Shown: positions 35,508 to 44,352 of the stretch, piece after piece
How the letters are laid out: each line of letters begins with the position of its first letter
How positions within the stretch are numbered: position 1 is the stretch's first letter
Assembly: GCA_964351865.1 (NCBI GenBank)
Contig: CAYGPJ010000016.1
Location: forward strand, 17,238 to 81,237
Reading direction: 5' to 3'
Length of the DNA: 64,000 nt
DNA from: JBCDJI01 sp964351865
GTDB taxonomy: Bacteria > Verrucomicrobiota > Verrucomicrobiia > Methylacidiphilales > JBCBYL01
The notes under the pieces: model-generated
Database searches by the model: none
What the model saw: the letters and a program-made list of their open reading frames with translations, nothing else
Told to the model about the DNA's origin: nothing
Position numbers and translations under genes: made by a program

Positions 35508-36965
35508 TCAGTCGAGCTGTCGTTCAAACCGCGTGCCGAATTTGGCGTATGGACCTGCCGGGTCGACTTGTTCATGCCAAAGCGCAAGTTCTTCGTCGTA
35601 TCGAACCCGCATTTTCTCAAGCTGGCCTTTGTATTCCGGATGGGTGGCCAGCTGCTCAAGTTCGAGTGGGTCCTTGGCCAGATGGAAAAGCTCTTCGACC
35701 GGCGTCATGCCTTCGCCCTGATACCACCAGTAGGTGTATTTCCAGTCGCGGGTCAGGACGGTCAGGCTGGTTGTCGCTTCGGGACCCCAGACATTCATGA
35801 ATGCCATTTGATCCCGAATTTTTGCGTTCGGGTTTTCTAGCAGCGGCAGCAGGCTTTTCCCATCCATGTTTTCCGGCACCGGCAGACCGGCCAGTTCCAG
35901 AATGGTGGGAGCAAAATCGATGTTTCCGGTCAGGGCTGGCGAGCGGAGCTGTTTGCCGGCAGTCTTGCTGCGGGGGTCGTAGATCATGAGTGGAGCCCGC
36001 GACGCTTCTTCTAGCGGCAGCACTTTAGATCCATAGCCATGTGAACCGCAGAGGAAACCGTTGTCGCTGGTGTAGATGATCACCGTATTTCCGGTCAGGC
36101 CCTGAGTTTCCAATTCTTCACGGATCATGCCGAGCGCCACGTCGATGGCGTAAACGAGTTGATAGTATTTGGACATCACCTCGTCGTAGTTGTCCTGGTA
36201 GCCCCAATCGACGAAGCGTGTGTATTGGCGCCCTTGCTTGCTCTGCTTGGAAAGATGCTCTCCGTGCTCACGCCCGAAATTGCCGGGCTTCGTGAAGGTC
36301 TTGCCGGCATAGATGTGATCAAACTTCGGATCGGGCTGAACCGGACGGTGGGGTGCCTTGAAACTGATGGAGAGACAGAATGGTTGATTCAGTGCGACGG
36401 CTTGCTTGATCACATCCTGTCCGAAAGCGCCGTAGGAGAGTGTCGAGTGGGGATACTGATCGGCGTAGGCTTTCATCGATTTATTCTGCGCTGTCTGGTA
36501 CTTGGTCTGCCCGGGGCCGCCACCCCAAATGTCAAAGTCGCCCTCGCACAGACCCTTGCCTTCAACTTCAAAACCAAATTTCCCGGCGAATGCGGTCAGG
36601 TAGCCGCTGGCGCGAAGCTGTACCGGGTAGGATTGATTCCACAGTTCGGGCGAGAGGTTACCCATGCTGAAATTGCAAGCGGTTTTGTATTCATACATGC
36701 CGGTCATGATCGAGGCGCGGCTGGCCATGCAGATGGCCGTCGTATTGTAGTGACGGTCAAAAATCACGCCGTCTTTGCCCAGTCGGTCCATCTGCGGTGT
36801 CTGCACGTCGTCGTTCCCGTAGTAGCCGGTGGAGCATAGGGACTGGTCGTCGGCCAGCAGGAAGATGATGTTGGGTTTTGTTATCTCGGCCGCTACAGGT
36901 CTAGAGCCAAAAGCAAAAATAATGCTTAATAATAAAACGTTGAGGAGAGAGAGTGTTATTTTCAT
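35508..36965 (-). CDS. Secreted sulfatase with C-M-A-S-R signature
   Basis: 485 residues from the ATG at 36965; the longer frame to 37091 overlaps the upstream gene and lacks a signal at its start. The signal peptide ends near V-A-A-E (residue 27). Metal-binding L-L-A-D-D-Q is at 36-41, and the formylglycine motif is C79-M-A-S-R83. G-K-F-G-F replaces the common G-K-W-H block near 121, and S-D-N-G-F-L-C-G-S-H-G near 320 is the second metal site. Transcribed in the same direction as the next sulfatase upstream (104 bp gap). Substrate unknown. Confidence 0.94.
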   Translation of the reverse strand: MKITLSLLNVLLLSIIFAFGSRPVAAEITKPNIIFLLADDQSLCSTGYYGNDDVQTPQMDRLGKDGVIFDRHYNTTAICMASRASIMTGMYEYKTACNFSMGNLSPELWNQSYPVQLRASGYLTAFAGKFGFEVEGKGLCEGDFDIWGGGPGQTKYQTAQNKSMKAYADQYPHSTLSYGAFGQDVIKQAVALNQPFCLSISFKAPHRPVQPDPKFDHIYAGKTFTKPGNFGREHGEHLSKQSKQGRQYTRFVDWGYQDNYDEVMSKYYQLVYAIDVALGMIREELETQGLTGNTVIIYTSDNGFLCGSHGYGSKVLPLEEASRAPLMIYDPRSKTAGKQLRSPALTGNIDFAPTILELAGLPVPENMDGKSLLPLLENPNAKIRDQMAFMNVWGPEATTSLTVLTRDWKYTYWWYQGEGMTPVEELFHLAKDPLELEQLATHPEYKGQLEKMRVRYDEELALWHEQVDPAGPYAKFGTRFERQLD

Positions 36966-37069
36966 CGAGTAAAAAGAAGCACTGCTCCTCCAGACTATAT
37001 AACCAGGGCATATAAAGAAATGGGTGTCAGCTCGAGGCTGCGGATGACTGATCAAATCACTTTTAATGC

Positions 37070-38500
37070 TTATCTGAAACTGGAAATGCAATGTTCGGGC
37101 GGTGCAGCGGGGATGGTTTTACCCCACTCCACTACCATCCGCTCCAGTTTTTTCGCGATCTCAGGTTGCTCTCCAATCAGGTTATTCGATTCAGCCGGGT
37201 CGTCGGGAATATAGTAGAGCTCTTGGCGGTTGCCCTCTTGGTCCATCAGGAATTTCCAGTCGCCATCGCGCACCGCCCAACGCGGCCACCAATCATCGCG
37301 ATCACTGCCGCGCCAATTCCAAAATATCGGTTTACTGCGTTGCACCTCTTTTCCTGCCAATGCCTCAACCATACTTTCGCCATCTGGGTGGTAGTCTGCG
37401 GGTAGCGTGATCCCGGCCACCTCAGCGAAAGTGGGAAGCAGGTCGACCGTATTCATCACCGTTGTTTCATTCACGAGTCCTGCCGGGGTGAGGGCCGGCC
37501 AGCGCACGATAAAAGGAACGCGGATCCCGCCTTCATAGAGGCTGCGTTTCAGGGAACGGAGTCCACCGGCAGAACCTGTGCTGGCGTAACGATTGTATCC
37601 GGTCAGCACCTCACGCGCAGCGCCATTGTCATAGCCATGCATATAGCTGTTGTCCTGCATGGTTTTATTTTTCTGAGCTGAGGGTCTGGTGTCTTGAAGT
37701 TCCGGTCCGTTGTCGCTGGAAAAAATAACCAACGTATTCTCGGTCAATCCGTTTTGCTCCAGCGCCTGTAGGATTCGTCCCACCCGGTGGTCGCCTTCCG
37801 CCAGGATAGCTGCATAGATCTGCTCCGGTTCAGCCAGATGAGCAAACTGCTTAAGATACTGCTCCTTCGGAAAGTGTGCTGTATGTGATTCGTGGAGCCA
37901 GACATTAATGAAAAAGGGCTGGTTTTTGTGGCGATTGATGAAATCGATGGTCTTATCGTCAACATCAGAGTTGGCGGGACTGGCTTGCGGGCCGGGGCCG
38001 TTAAAGACAGCGGATTCATCGTAACCGTACGCGACCGGTAAAGGGGCGTCCTTGGCTGAGATGTTGGTCAAATGCCACTTGCCAAAATGAGCAGTGGCGT
38101 AACCCGCATTCTGCAGCAGTCGGGGCAGCTGCACCGCGGTAGGATCCAACCAGTCCGGCATGCCACGCCGTTGATTGCCATCCAGATCGGCGAAATGCTG
38201 GTGCACACTATGTTGCGAGGGAAAATGACCCGTCATTACCGCCGTCCGACTCGGTGAGCAGACCGGGTTGGCAACTGTGAATTGACGGAAGTCAGCACCC
38301 TCGCGCGCCAACCGATCGAGATTCGGTGTCTGATAGGATTCATGACCGCGCAGACTGAGGTCGCCCCAACCCCAATCGTCTGCGAAGATAAAGATAATAT
38401 TCGGCCGATGGTCAGTGATGGAAACCTCACCCCTGGGTGTGCAGGCACCCAAAATGAGGAGAAGAAATAATAATAAGTTGTTCAGGATTTTAGAGTTCAT
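37070..38500 (-). CDS. Sulfatase lipoprotein (C-S-P-S-R type)
   Basis: 476 residues from the ATG at 38500, which opens a lipoprotein signal with L-G-A-C (Cys20); the longer frame to 38554 is rejected. A-D-D-W-G-W-G-D-L is at 40-48, and the maturation motif is C81-S-P-S-R85. G-K-W-H-L follows near 143 and S-S-D-N-G near 272. R-V-P-F-I-V-R-W-P near 345 is typical of arylsulfatase A-like enzymes. It is divergent from the GH29 gene at 38589 across 88 bp, suggesting shared control. Confidence 0.95.
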   Translation of the reverse strand: MNSKILNNLLLFLLLILGACTPRGEVSITDHRPNIIFIFADDWGWGDLSLRGHESYQTPNLDRLAREGADFRQFTVANPVCSPSRTAVMTGHFPSQHSVHQHFADLDGNQRRGMPDWLDPTAVQLPRLLQNAGYATAHFGKWHLTNISAKDAPLPVAYGYDESAVFNGPGPQASPANSDVDDKTIDFINRHKNQPFFINVWLHESHTAHFPKEQYLKQFAHLAEPEQIYAAILAEGDHRVGRILQALEQNGLTENTLVIFSSDNGPELQDTRPSAQKNKTMQDNSYMHGYDNGAAREVLTGYNRYASTGSAGGLRSLKRSLYEGGIRVPFIVRWPALTPAGLVNETTVMNTVDLLPTFAEVAGITLPADYHPDGESMVEALAGKEVQRSKPIFWNWRGSDRDDWWPRWAVRDGDWKFLMDQEGNRQELYYIPDDPAESNNLIGEQPEIAKKLERMVVEWGKTIPAAPPEHCISSFR

Positions 38501-38588
38501 CGATAGGGCGGAGTTAAAAAAATTGCCAAAATGTTTAATAACTATAATGGTCATATATCACTTAATAAACAATACCAGAAAGTTTTTT

Positions 38589-40373
38589 ATGAAATCAGGA
38601 TACACGCTTTTATTTGCCCTCTGTCTTGGCATCGCCAGTCTACCCCTGGAAGCCGTAGCCCAAGAACCGGAGATGGATCAGCAATGGGGGGAGCAGGTGG
38701 CTAAGCTCCGAGCGGCTGATAGCAAACGCGGGCAGCTTTTTGACGAAGGCAATTATGCCATGTTCATCCACTGGGGACTCTATTCTCACATCGCTAATAA
38801 ATATAAAGGGAAAACATTCTATGGGATCGGTGAGTGGATCATGCACCAAAGGATGGCCGACATTCCCGTAGATGACTACCAGGCGATTGCTAAACAGTTC
38901 AACCCGACGAAATTTGATGCCGATGCTATCGTGAAACTGGCAAAAGATGCCGGGATGAAGTATGTGGTGATTACCTCCAAACACCACGACGGATTCGCCA
39001 TGTACGACTCGGACGCGAATGATTTCAATATCGTGGATGCCACCCCCTATGGACGGGATCCGATGAAGGATTTGGCAGCAGCCTGCAAAAAATATGGCCT
39101 GGGCCTTGGTTTCTACTATTCCCACAATAAAGACTGGACCTTCCCGGGAGCCAATGGCGGTCCTGCGAAAACCGAAGACGGTAAGGACGCGGACTTCAGC
39201 TATTATTTTGAAAATAAATGTCGCCCGCAGGTCGAGGAAATCACATCGAAATACGGGCCGATTGAGCTGGTCTGGTTTGATACTCCGGGGGGGATGCCGA
39301 AAAAATATGTGGAAGAACTGATTGCGATTACCCGCAAAAACCAACCCAATGCGCTGGTGTCCGGCCGAGCCGGACATGGACTGGGCGATTACGTTACGCA
39401 CGGCGATATGGAAGTGCCTTATGGCAATGTTGAGGGGATGTGGGAAACGGTCGATACCACCAATGATTCCTGGTCTTATGCCTGGTACGATGAAAATTGG
39501 AAAACTCCCAAAGAAATCGTCTACCGTCTTGTTTCGACCGTGGCACGTGGGGGTACTTACATGCTCAATATCGGCCCGCGAGGTGATGGCAGTGTTCCAG
39601 AGCCGGCTCAGCTGGCACTCCGAAAATCAGGGGAGTGGATTCAACGCTATCCCTTCGTGGTTTATGGAACCGCGGCTTCTCCGTGGGGCCGGGCGCTGCC
39701 GTGGGGGGACGTGACCGTTAAAGAGAACAAACTTTTTCTTTCCATTTTTACCCTGCCCGAGAAACGCCTATTGAATCTGCCGGGACTTAAAACGAAAATT
39801 AAATCCATCTCCCTGATCAGCGATGGCAAAAAACTGCCCTTAAGTTATGAAAGTGAGAAAAACTGGACCCGGATTGAACTGCCTCGCGAGATTTCAGAAA
39901 AGCTGGTGCCGGTGATTGAAATTGAACTGGCGGGGGCTCCCGAAGTGGATCCGTACTGGGGCATGGATCCGAACGTGCCGACCACGTTGCTGGCGGAATT
40001 TGCAACGGTCCAAGGTGCGGATCAGTCCAAAGTGCGTTGGATGGAAAAATTCGGCGAATGGAAGCATACCTACCAGGTCGGCAAGTGGGGAAATGACGGC
40101 AAAGCGTCGTGGGAGGTTGATATTCTGGAACCCGGAACCTACCAAGTGGACCTGACCTACCGCGGTGAAGGTCGTATCGTCTGGGCCGTCGAATCGGAAG
40201 GTGCCGGACGGATTCAAAACCAACAGAATTCATCACACAATTACCAGAAATTTCCGATGGGCTGGTTTCATTTCCCCGAAGCCGGAAGGCATACGGTAAG
40301 TGTCTCCTGCTTAGAAGGAGATCTGGAGCAAGCCAGCTTGAAAGCCATCCACTTCACCCGGATCGATTTGTAG
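38589..40373 (+). CDS. Second GH29 alpha-L-fucosidase
   Basis: 594 residues from the ATG at 38589, preferred over the frame start at 38415 because it begins a Sec signal peptide (cleavage near A-V-A-Q, residue 25). Y-A-M-F-I-H-W-G at 56-63, K-H-H-D-G-F at 131-136 and the nucleophile D231 in V-W-F-D-T-P are GH29 landmarks; N-I-G-P-R-G-D-G-S-V near 327 closes the barrel. A C-terminal beta-sandwich of ~130 residues follows. Its C-terminal region differs from the GH29 protein at 26400-28268, so the two may cleave different linkages. Soluble or periplasmic rather than lipid-anchored. Confidence 0.96.
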   Translation: MKSGYTLLFALCLGIASLPLEAVAQEPEMDQQWGEQVAKLRAADSKRGQLFDEGNYAMFIHWGLYSHIANKYKGKTFYGIGEWIMHQRMADIPVDDYQAIAKQFNPTKFDADAIVKLAKDAGMKYVVITSKHHDGFAMYDSDANDFNIVDATPYGRDPMKDLAAACKKYGLGLGFYYSHNKDWTFPGANGGPAKTEDGKDADFSYYFENKCRPQVEEITSKYGPIELVWFDTPGGMPKKYVEELIAITRKNQPNALVSGRAGHGLGDYVTHGDMEVPYGNVEGMWETVDTTNDSWSYAWYDENWKTPKEIVYRLVSTVARGGTYMLNIGPRGDGSVPEPAQLALRKSGEWIQRYPFVVYGTAASPWGRALPWGDVTVKENKLFLSIFTLPEKRLLNLPGLKTKIKSISLISDGKKLPLSYESEKNWTRIELPREISEKLVPVIEIELAGAPEVDPYWGMDPNVPTTLLAEFATVQGADQSKVRWMEKFGEWKHTYQVGKWGNDGKASWEVDILEPGTYQVDLTYRGEGRIVWAVESEGAGRIQNQQNSSHNYQKFPMGWFHFPEAGRHTVSVSCLEGDLEQASLKAIHFTRIDL

Positions 40374-40380
40374 AAATCAG

Positions 40381-40461
40381 GCCAAGTGCCTGAGTTGGTG
40401 GAGGCGCGATTAAGTTAGGGCGTCTTGTCCCAAGGCGCCGGGTTCTATTTCCCGGCCACAC
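40381..40461 (+). pseudogene. tRNA-Leu-like relic (tentative)
   Basis: This stretch begins GCCAAGTG, has a D-arm-like GAGTTGGTGGAGGCGCG and a T-arm-like GCCGGGTTCTATTTCCCGGC, in the order and spacing of a leucine tRNA with a long variable arm. The acceptor ends do not pair and no anticodon stem forms, so it cannot be a working tRNA. It may be a decayed tRNA copy, or chance similarity around a terminator-like hairpin after the GH29 gene. Confidence 0.3.
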
Positions 40462-40578
40462 AGGATGTCGGGATCGGCACGTGGGGGAAAACCCGCATTA
40501 CTACTGCAATGAACTATCGTCAAATAATGACTGAAATACTACACGATGCCGATGCGACAACTCGGTGTCAGGCAGTCG

Positions 40579-41601
40579 TTACCGTTTCTTGAACAGCTTT
40601 CGCATAAAATCTTCCAGCGCGGCCTGCCGCGTCTCTTTACCGTAAAATTCGAGCGTGGTGTCGTGACCCAGTGACTGCGTATGCTCCAGCAGAATCCTTC
40701 CGAATTCCGCATGATGGATGCCGTCGCTTTCAGGCGGCGCGGGCGTATCCGCACTGTAAATTAGATAGACGGGCGGGTCGTCAGCGCTGAGATGGGTCAG
40801 CGGCGAGCACTCAAGCGCTAATGCTTTATACTGCTCCCAGTTTTTGAGCAGATCCTCGAGGCTGGAAGCGCCGACGGATGCCCAAATCATATCGTGTTCC
40901 GATGCTGACCGACCCAGACGTTTGTCTACGATCCACGGATCAATGGTGGACTGAGCATTGATCACTGCGGCCCCAAGCACCCGGGTGGATTCTCTGGCGA
41001 TCGGATCCTCGCTATTGGGATCGGCAAGATCGTCGTGAAAAGCCAGCCACAGGCTGGAGCATCCTCCGGCCGATCCCCCGGTGACAAGGATTCGGTCCGA
41101 ATCGATATTCCATTCTTTTGCTTTTGAGCGAACGAACTGGAGCGCTCGGGCTGCGTCGTGCAGACTGCAGGGCAGGACATTCTCGCCACGGGCCAGTCGA
41201 TAGTTGATGCTGACGTAGGAAACCCCCTCATCGAGCAAGTTTAAAAACGGACCTTTATTGGACTCTTTACTGCCGCCGCCCCAGCCGCCGCCGTGAATGT
41301 AAAAAACCACTGGGGTGGGTGCATCTGATTCAGCCTGCCAGAAATCGAGTTTTTGGCGTTCGTGCAGCCCATAGGCAACATTCTCAAGGGTGGGAGGGAA
41401 CTTTTTAGGGCTTACTTTAATGGTTTTCCCGCCCAGCACGATGGTTTCGGGCTCTACTTTGGGCTCCACTTCAGCCTCTCCGACTTCTGGTTCGGTAACC
41501 TCTTTTTCGACGACTTCGGGCGAATCTGAGCAGCTGATGGTAAAGAGTGCCAGCAGGCATGCACTGATCACACCCCGAATCAAAATAGCATTGGTATTCA
41601 T
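40579..41601 (-). CDS. Alpha/beta-hydrolase lipoprotein (esterase-like), active-site His not seen
   Basis: 340 residues from the ATG at 41601 (a start at 41652 is possible); the lipobox is T-I-S-C (Cys24). A Glu/Pro/Val-rich linker spans ~28-55. H-G-G-G-W at 103-107 and the nucleophile motif G-G-S-A-G (Ser177) match the BD-FAE/carboxylesterase family. An Asp candidate is in Y-S-A-D-T. The usual catalytic His after the last strand (as in the G-x-G-H-G of the esterase at 2333-3172) is replaced by F-Y-G-K-E-T-R, so activity may be altered or His supplied elsewhere (G-H-D nearby). It ends the minus-strand unit that starts at the AraC gene. Confidence 0.82.
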   Translation of the reverse strand: MNTNAILIRGVISACLLALFTISCSDSPEVVEKEVTEPEVGEAEVEPKVEPETIVLGGKTIKVSPKKFPPTLENVAYGLHERQKLDFWQAESDAPTPVVFYIHGGGWGGGSKESNKGPFLNLLDEGVSYVSINYRLARGENVLPCSLHDAARALQFVRSKAKEWNIDSDRILVTGGSAGGCSSLWLAFHDDLADPNSEDPIARESTRVLGAAVINAQSTIDPWIVDKRLGRSASEHDMIWASVGASSLEDLLKNWEQYKALALECSPLTHLSADDPPVYLIYSADTPAPPESDGIHHAEFGRILLEHTQSLGHDTTLEFYGKETRQAALEDFMRKLFKKR

Positions 41602-41675
41602 CGGTAGGTTACTCAGCAAAGCAGTAAGACGGTTGGTGTTGAGAGCTTTCATATTTTGGATCAGGTTGGTTTTAA

Positions 41676-42809
41676 TTACTGAGACGACTCAGGCTTGGCT
41701 TGCAACGGGATGGCGAGGTTGTAGATATCCGCATATTCAGGTTCTGCGCTGGCGAAAAAGATATGAGTTGGTTTCCCGTCCTGGACCAGCACCTGCGGAC
41801 GTTCGTGTCTCAGCTGAGTGCGGCGGCTGCCATCCGTAAAGAGAATTTCGCGGCTGTAAGCTTTCGGCTGCTCGGGCAACGTCCAGTGGACGCCATCCGT
41901 TGAATAGGCATAGAAGCCGGCCCCCTTTTCACCGGTAATTTCGTCTCCGAATAATTTACCGATCATGTGATAGTAGCCGTCTGCCGCCCAAGTGTAGGGA
42001 TCTTCCACGTGCGCGTCTTCGGCACCGGTTATTTGTATTTTTTCACCATCGTTCAAACGTTGATAAGGCCCGAGATAATGTGGAGCGGTGGCGACACCGA
42101 AATGCAGTGCCCGATTGTCATTGCGGGCCGGATAAGGAACGGGTGCGCTTTTGTAGATCAGGTGAACACTGCCATCTGGGTGAATGACTGGAGATGGGTT
42201 GGATATGATAGCCCCGTCCCAATTTCCCGGCCGCGGCTGAAGGATCGGTTCATCCATGCGACGCCATGGCCCGTAAGGTGAATCGGCAACCGCGACACCG
42301 ACACGTTTACCGTTCCAGACTTGCTCGTAGGTTTCGCGTGTGACCTGAGTAGTTGGCATTTCAAAATCGTAAGTGGTTCCGGTATAGAACAGGATGTATT
42401 TTCCGTCATGGCGTCGGATGGTGGGGTTGTGAGTCACCATGCCATCCCAGAATTCGGATCCACGGGCAGGCAAGATCACTTTTTCAAAGTGGTAGGGGCC
42501 GACGGCCTCATCCGCGGAGGCCAGCACAATTTCTGAATTGGTGACCCAATTTCTCATCGTAGTCGCCTTGGGCCAACGGGACGCAAACATGTAGTAGCGC
42601 TGATCATCCCCTTGAATCACCGAGCCGCCCCAAACGATATAGTCCTTCATTTTAAAGCCACCATTGAGCGGAGCGGGAGCTAAGTGGTGACCAAAAGGAT
42701 TGGTGGGGGGAGCGCTGTGAGTTTCAGGACTGGCTGCCATTCCGTATCCAAGCTGGGTCATCACGCACAAGAGGGCGGAGTTCATGAGAAGCTTTCTAAT
42801 AAGTATCAT
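41676..42809 (-). CDS. GH43-like beta-propeller glycoside hydrolase
   Basis: 377 residues with a signal peptide (cleavage near M-A-A-S, residue 26). The body reads as a five-bladed propeller: repeated strand motifs such as Y-Y-M-F-A-S-R, Y-I-L-F-Y-T-G-T, S-P-Y-G-P-W and V-H-L-I-Y-K-S-A, with acidic residues at strand ends (N-W-D-G, D-A-H-V-E-D-P). GH43, GH117 and related propeller families share this layout, and the exact family cannot be fixed by eye. It would trim side chains or oligosaccharide ends in the periplasm. 74 bp upstream of the esterase and 108 bp downstream of the oxidoreductase. Confidence 0.78.
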   Translation of the reverse strand: MILIRKLLMNSALLCVMTQLGYGMAASPETHSAPPTNPFGHHLAPAPLNGGFKMKDYIVWGGSVIQGDDQRYYMFASRWPKATTMRNWVTNSEIVLASADEAVGPYHFEKVILPARGSEFWDGMVTHNPTIRRHDGKYILFYTGTTYDFEMPTTQVTRETYEQVWNGKRVGVAVADSPYGPWRRMDEPILQPRPGNWDGAIISNPSPVIHPDGSVHLIYKSAPVPYPARNDNRALHFGVATAPHYLGPYQRLNDGEKIQITGAEDAHVEDPYTWAADGYYHMIGKLFGDEITGEKGAGFYAYSTDGVHWTLPEQPKAYSREILFTDGSRRTQLRHERPQVLVQDGKPTHIFFASAEPEYADIYNLAIPLQAKPESSQ

Positions 42810-42917
42810 ACAGTGATGGTGCGCCTTGAGTGAGCCGAATCAAGAAATAGTGGATCTGTCTTCTGACCCGGCAGATGGGTTAAGCTGATTCGGATATGGA
42901 TTTAAACGATGCTTTTT

Positions 42918-44270
42918 TCAATAACTGCGGCGAGGCGGTGGGGTCAGGTAGGAATTCAGCTCGGGCATATTGGTGATCTGCATTCTCTGGCTGTCCCATT
43001 CGATACGTTTTCCGTCGGCGCGTATGGCGAGGTTGCCCAGCAGCACGACTTCAGATAAGGCGGCGGAATATTCAAAATTCGAGCCGGGTATCGGACCGCC
43101 TTTGCAGGCGAGGGCAAATTCCTCCGCAGGGTTGGCTCCTTTACAGCGTGGAATCGTTTTTTCGGGCATCGCATCCCGCATTGCCCGACGGTATTCCTCG
43201 GGGTAAAGGCGTGGCGAGGAGCACTTCTCGGTAGGATCGTAGATTCCTCCTTTGCTGCCGACCATGTAATAACCCCGCTTTTCGTCCAATTTGGATAGAC
43301 CGGCAGGCACTGGGGGCACTTTCCCGCCGTCATACCAGACCAGTTTACAGGGAGGCATGTTTCCCCGAGCCGGGAATTCATAAGTGACCATCGACCAGTC
43401 CGGATAGGTGAACTCGTTGTAGCCCGATGTCTGCGCGGTGATGGCAGTGGGAGCGTGCAGATTCAGTGCAAAAAATGCCGCGTCCATCGTATGACAACCA
43501 ATATCCCCCAGCGCACCATTCCCGAACGGCCACCAACCCCGCCAGCGGAATGGAGCCACTTCATCGCTATAGGGTAACATCGGTCGTGAACCGATCCATT
43601 GATTCCAGTCCACATGCGGCGGGACAGGTTGCGCCGGATACATGACCTCGCGCAACGGAGAGCGGTATTTGCCATTGGTCAACTTATTCGTCCAGACATG
43701 TACTTCGGTGACATCGCCAATCATTCCAGCATCGACCCATTCCTTAGCCAGTCGGCATCCTTCCTGAGTATGGCCCTGGTTATACATATTGGTGACCACA
43801 TGGTGCTCCCGCGCTGCTTTTCGGAGCTCCCGAGCTTCCCCAACAGTATTGGTTAAGGGCTTCTGGACGAGCACATGTTTCCCCCGTTCTATCGCAGCCA
43901 TCGCAATGTCAAAATGAGTATGATCCGGTGTGCTGACGACAACCGCATCGATCTGATCGTCCATCTCGTCGAGCATTTTCCGGAAATCGGAATATTGAGG
44001 AACTTCGGAATACTCGGAAAAGATTTTTTCCGCATGAAGAGGATCCACATCACAGAGGGCCACGATGTGTTCGCTGCTGATTTCCCCGATATCCAGGCGG
44101 CCTCGCCCGGCGCAGCCGACCGCAGCTACGCGTAGTTTCTGATCGGGGGGAATCAACTTGCCTTGACGTTTGGGCGCACATCCCGTGAGCGGTAACCATG
44201 CGGAGGTCAGGCCGACACCGGTCAGCGTGATAAATTCTTTGCGTGAAAGCTGATTTTGAGTTTTGTTCAT
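42918..44270 (-). CDS. Exported Gfo/Idh/MocA-family oxidoreductase
   Basis: 450 residues from the ATG at 44270. The N-terminus S-R-K-E-F-I-T-L-T-G is Tat-like and is followed by a lipobox L-T-G-C (Cys31). A Rossmann fold begins V-A-A-V-G-C-A-G-R-G (48-57), and the catalytic Lys-Pro pair is Q-K-P-L-T at 136-140. The rest is the family's alpha/beta C-terminal domain. Export of an NAD-dependent enzyme implies a tightly bound cofactor, as in GH109-type glycosidases, so it may be a redox-assisted sugar lyase/hydrolase rather than a dehydrogenase. 82 bp downstream of the isomerase-like gene. Confidence 0.88.
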   Translation of the reverse strand: MNKTQNQLSRKEFITLTGVGLTSAWLPLTGCAPKRQGKLIPPDQKLRVAAVGCAGRGRLDIGEISSEHIVALCDVDPLHAEKIFSEYSEVPQYSDFRKMLDEMDDQIDAVVVSTPDHTHFDIAMAAIERGKHVLVQKPLTNTVGEARELRKAAREHHVVTNMYNQGHTQEGCRLAKEWVDAGMIGDVTEVHVWTNKLTNGKYRSPLREVMYPAQPVPPHVDWNQWIGSRPMLPYSDEVAPFRWRGWWPFGNGALGDIGCHTMDAAFFALNLHAPTAITAQTSGYNEFTYPDWSMVTYEFPARGNMPPCKLVWYDGGKVPPVPAGLSKLDEKRGYYMVGSKGGIYDPTEKCSSPRLYPEEYRRAMRDAMPEKTIPRCKGANPAEEFALACKGGPIPGSNFEYSAALSEVVLLGNLAIRADGKRIEWDSQRMQITNMPELNSYLTPPPRRSY

Positions 44271-44352
44271 GACGGATTTCCTGGGGTTGTAAACGCCTTC
44301 CGGGTTTTCCTGTGATCTAACCATTAAACTATCGGTTGCTGGAAAGCTGGGT

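Noticed and set aside
36159..36839. 226-codon open frame on the plus strand
   Set aside because: Antisense to the sulfatase at 35508-36965; no protein-like features.
38640..39401. 253-codon open frame on the minus strand
   Set aside because: Antisense to the GH29 fucosidase, whose frame carries all family motifs.
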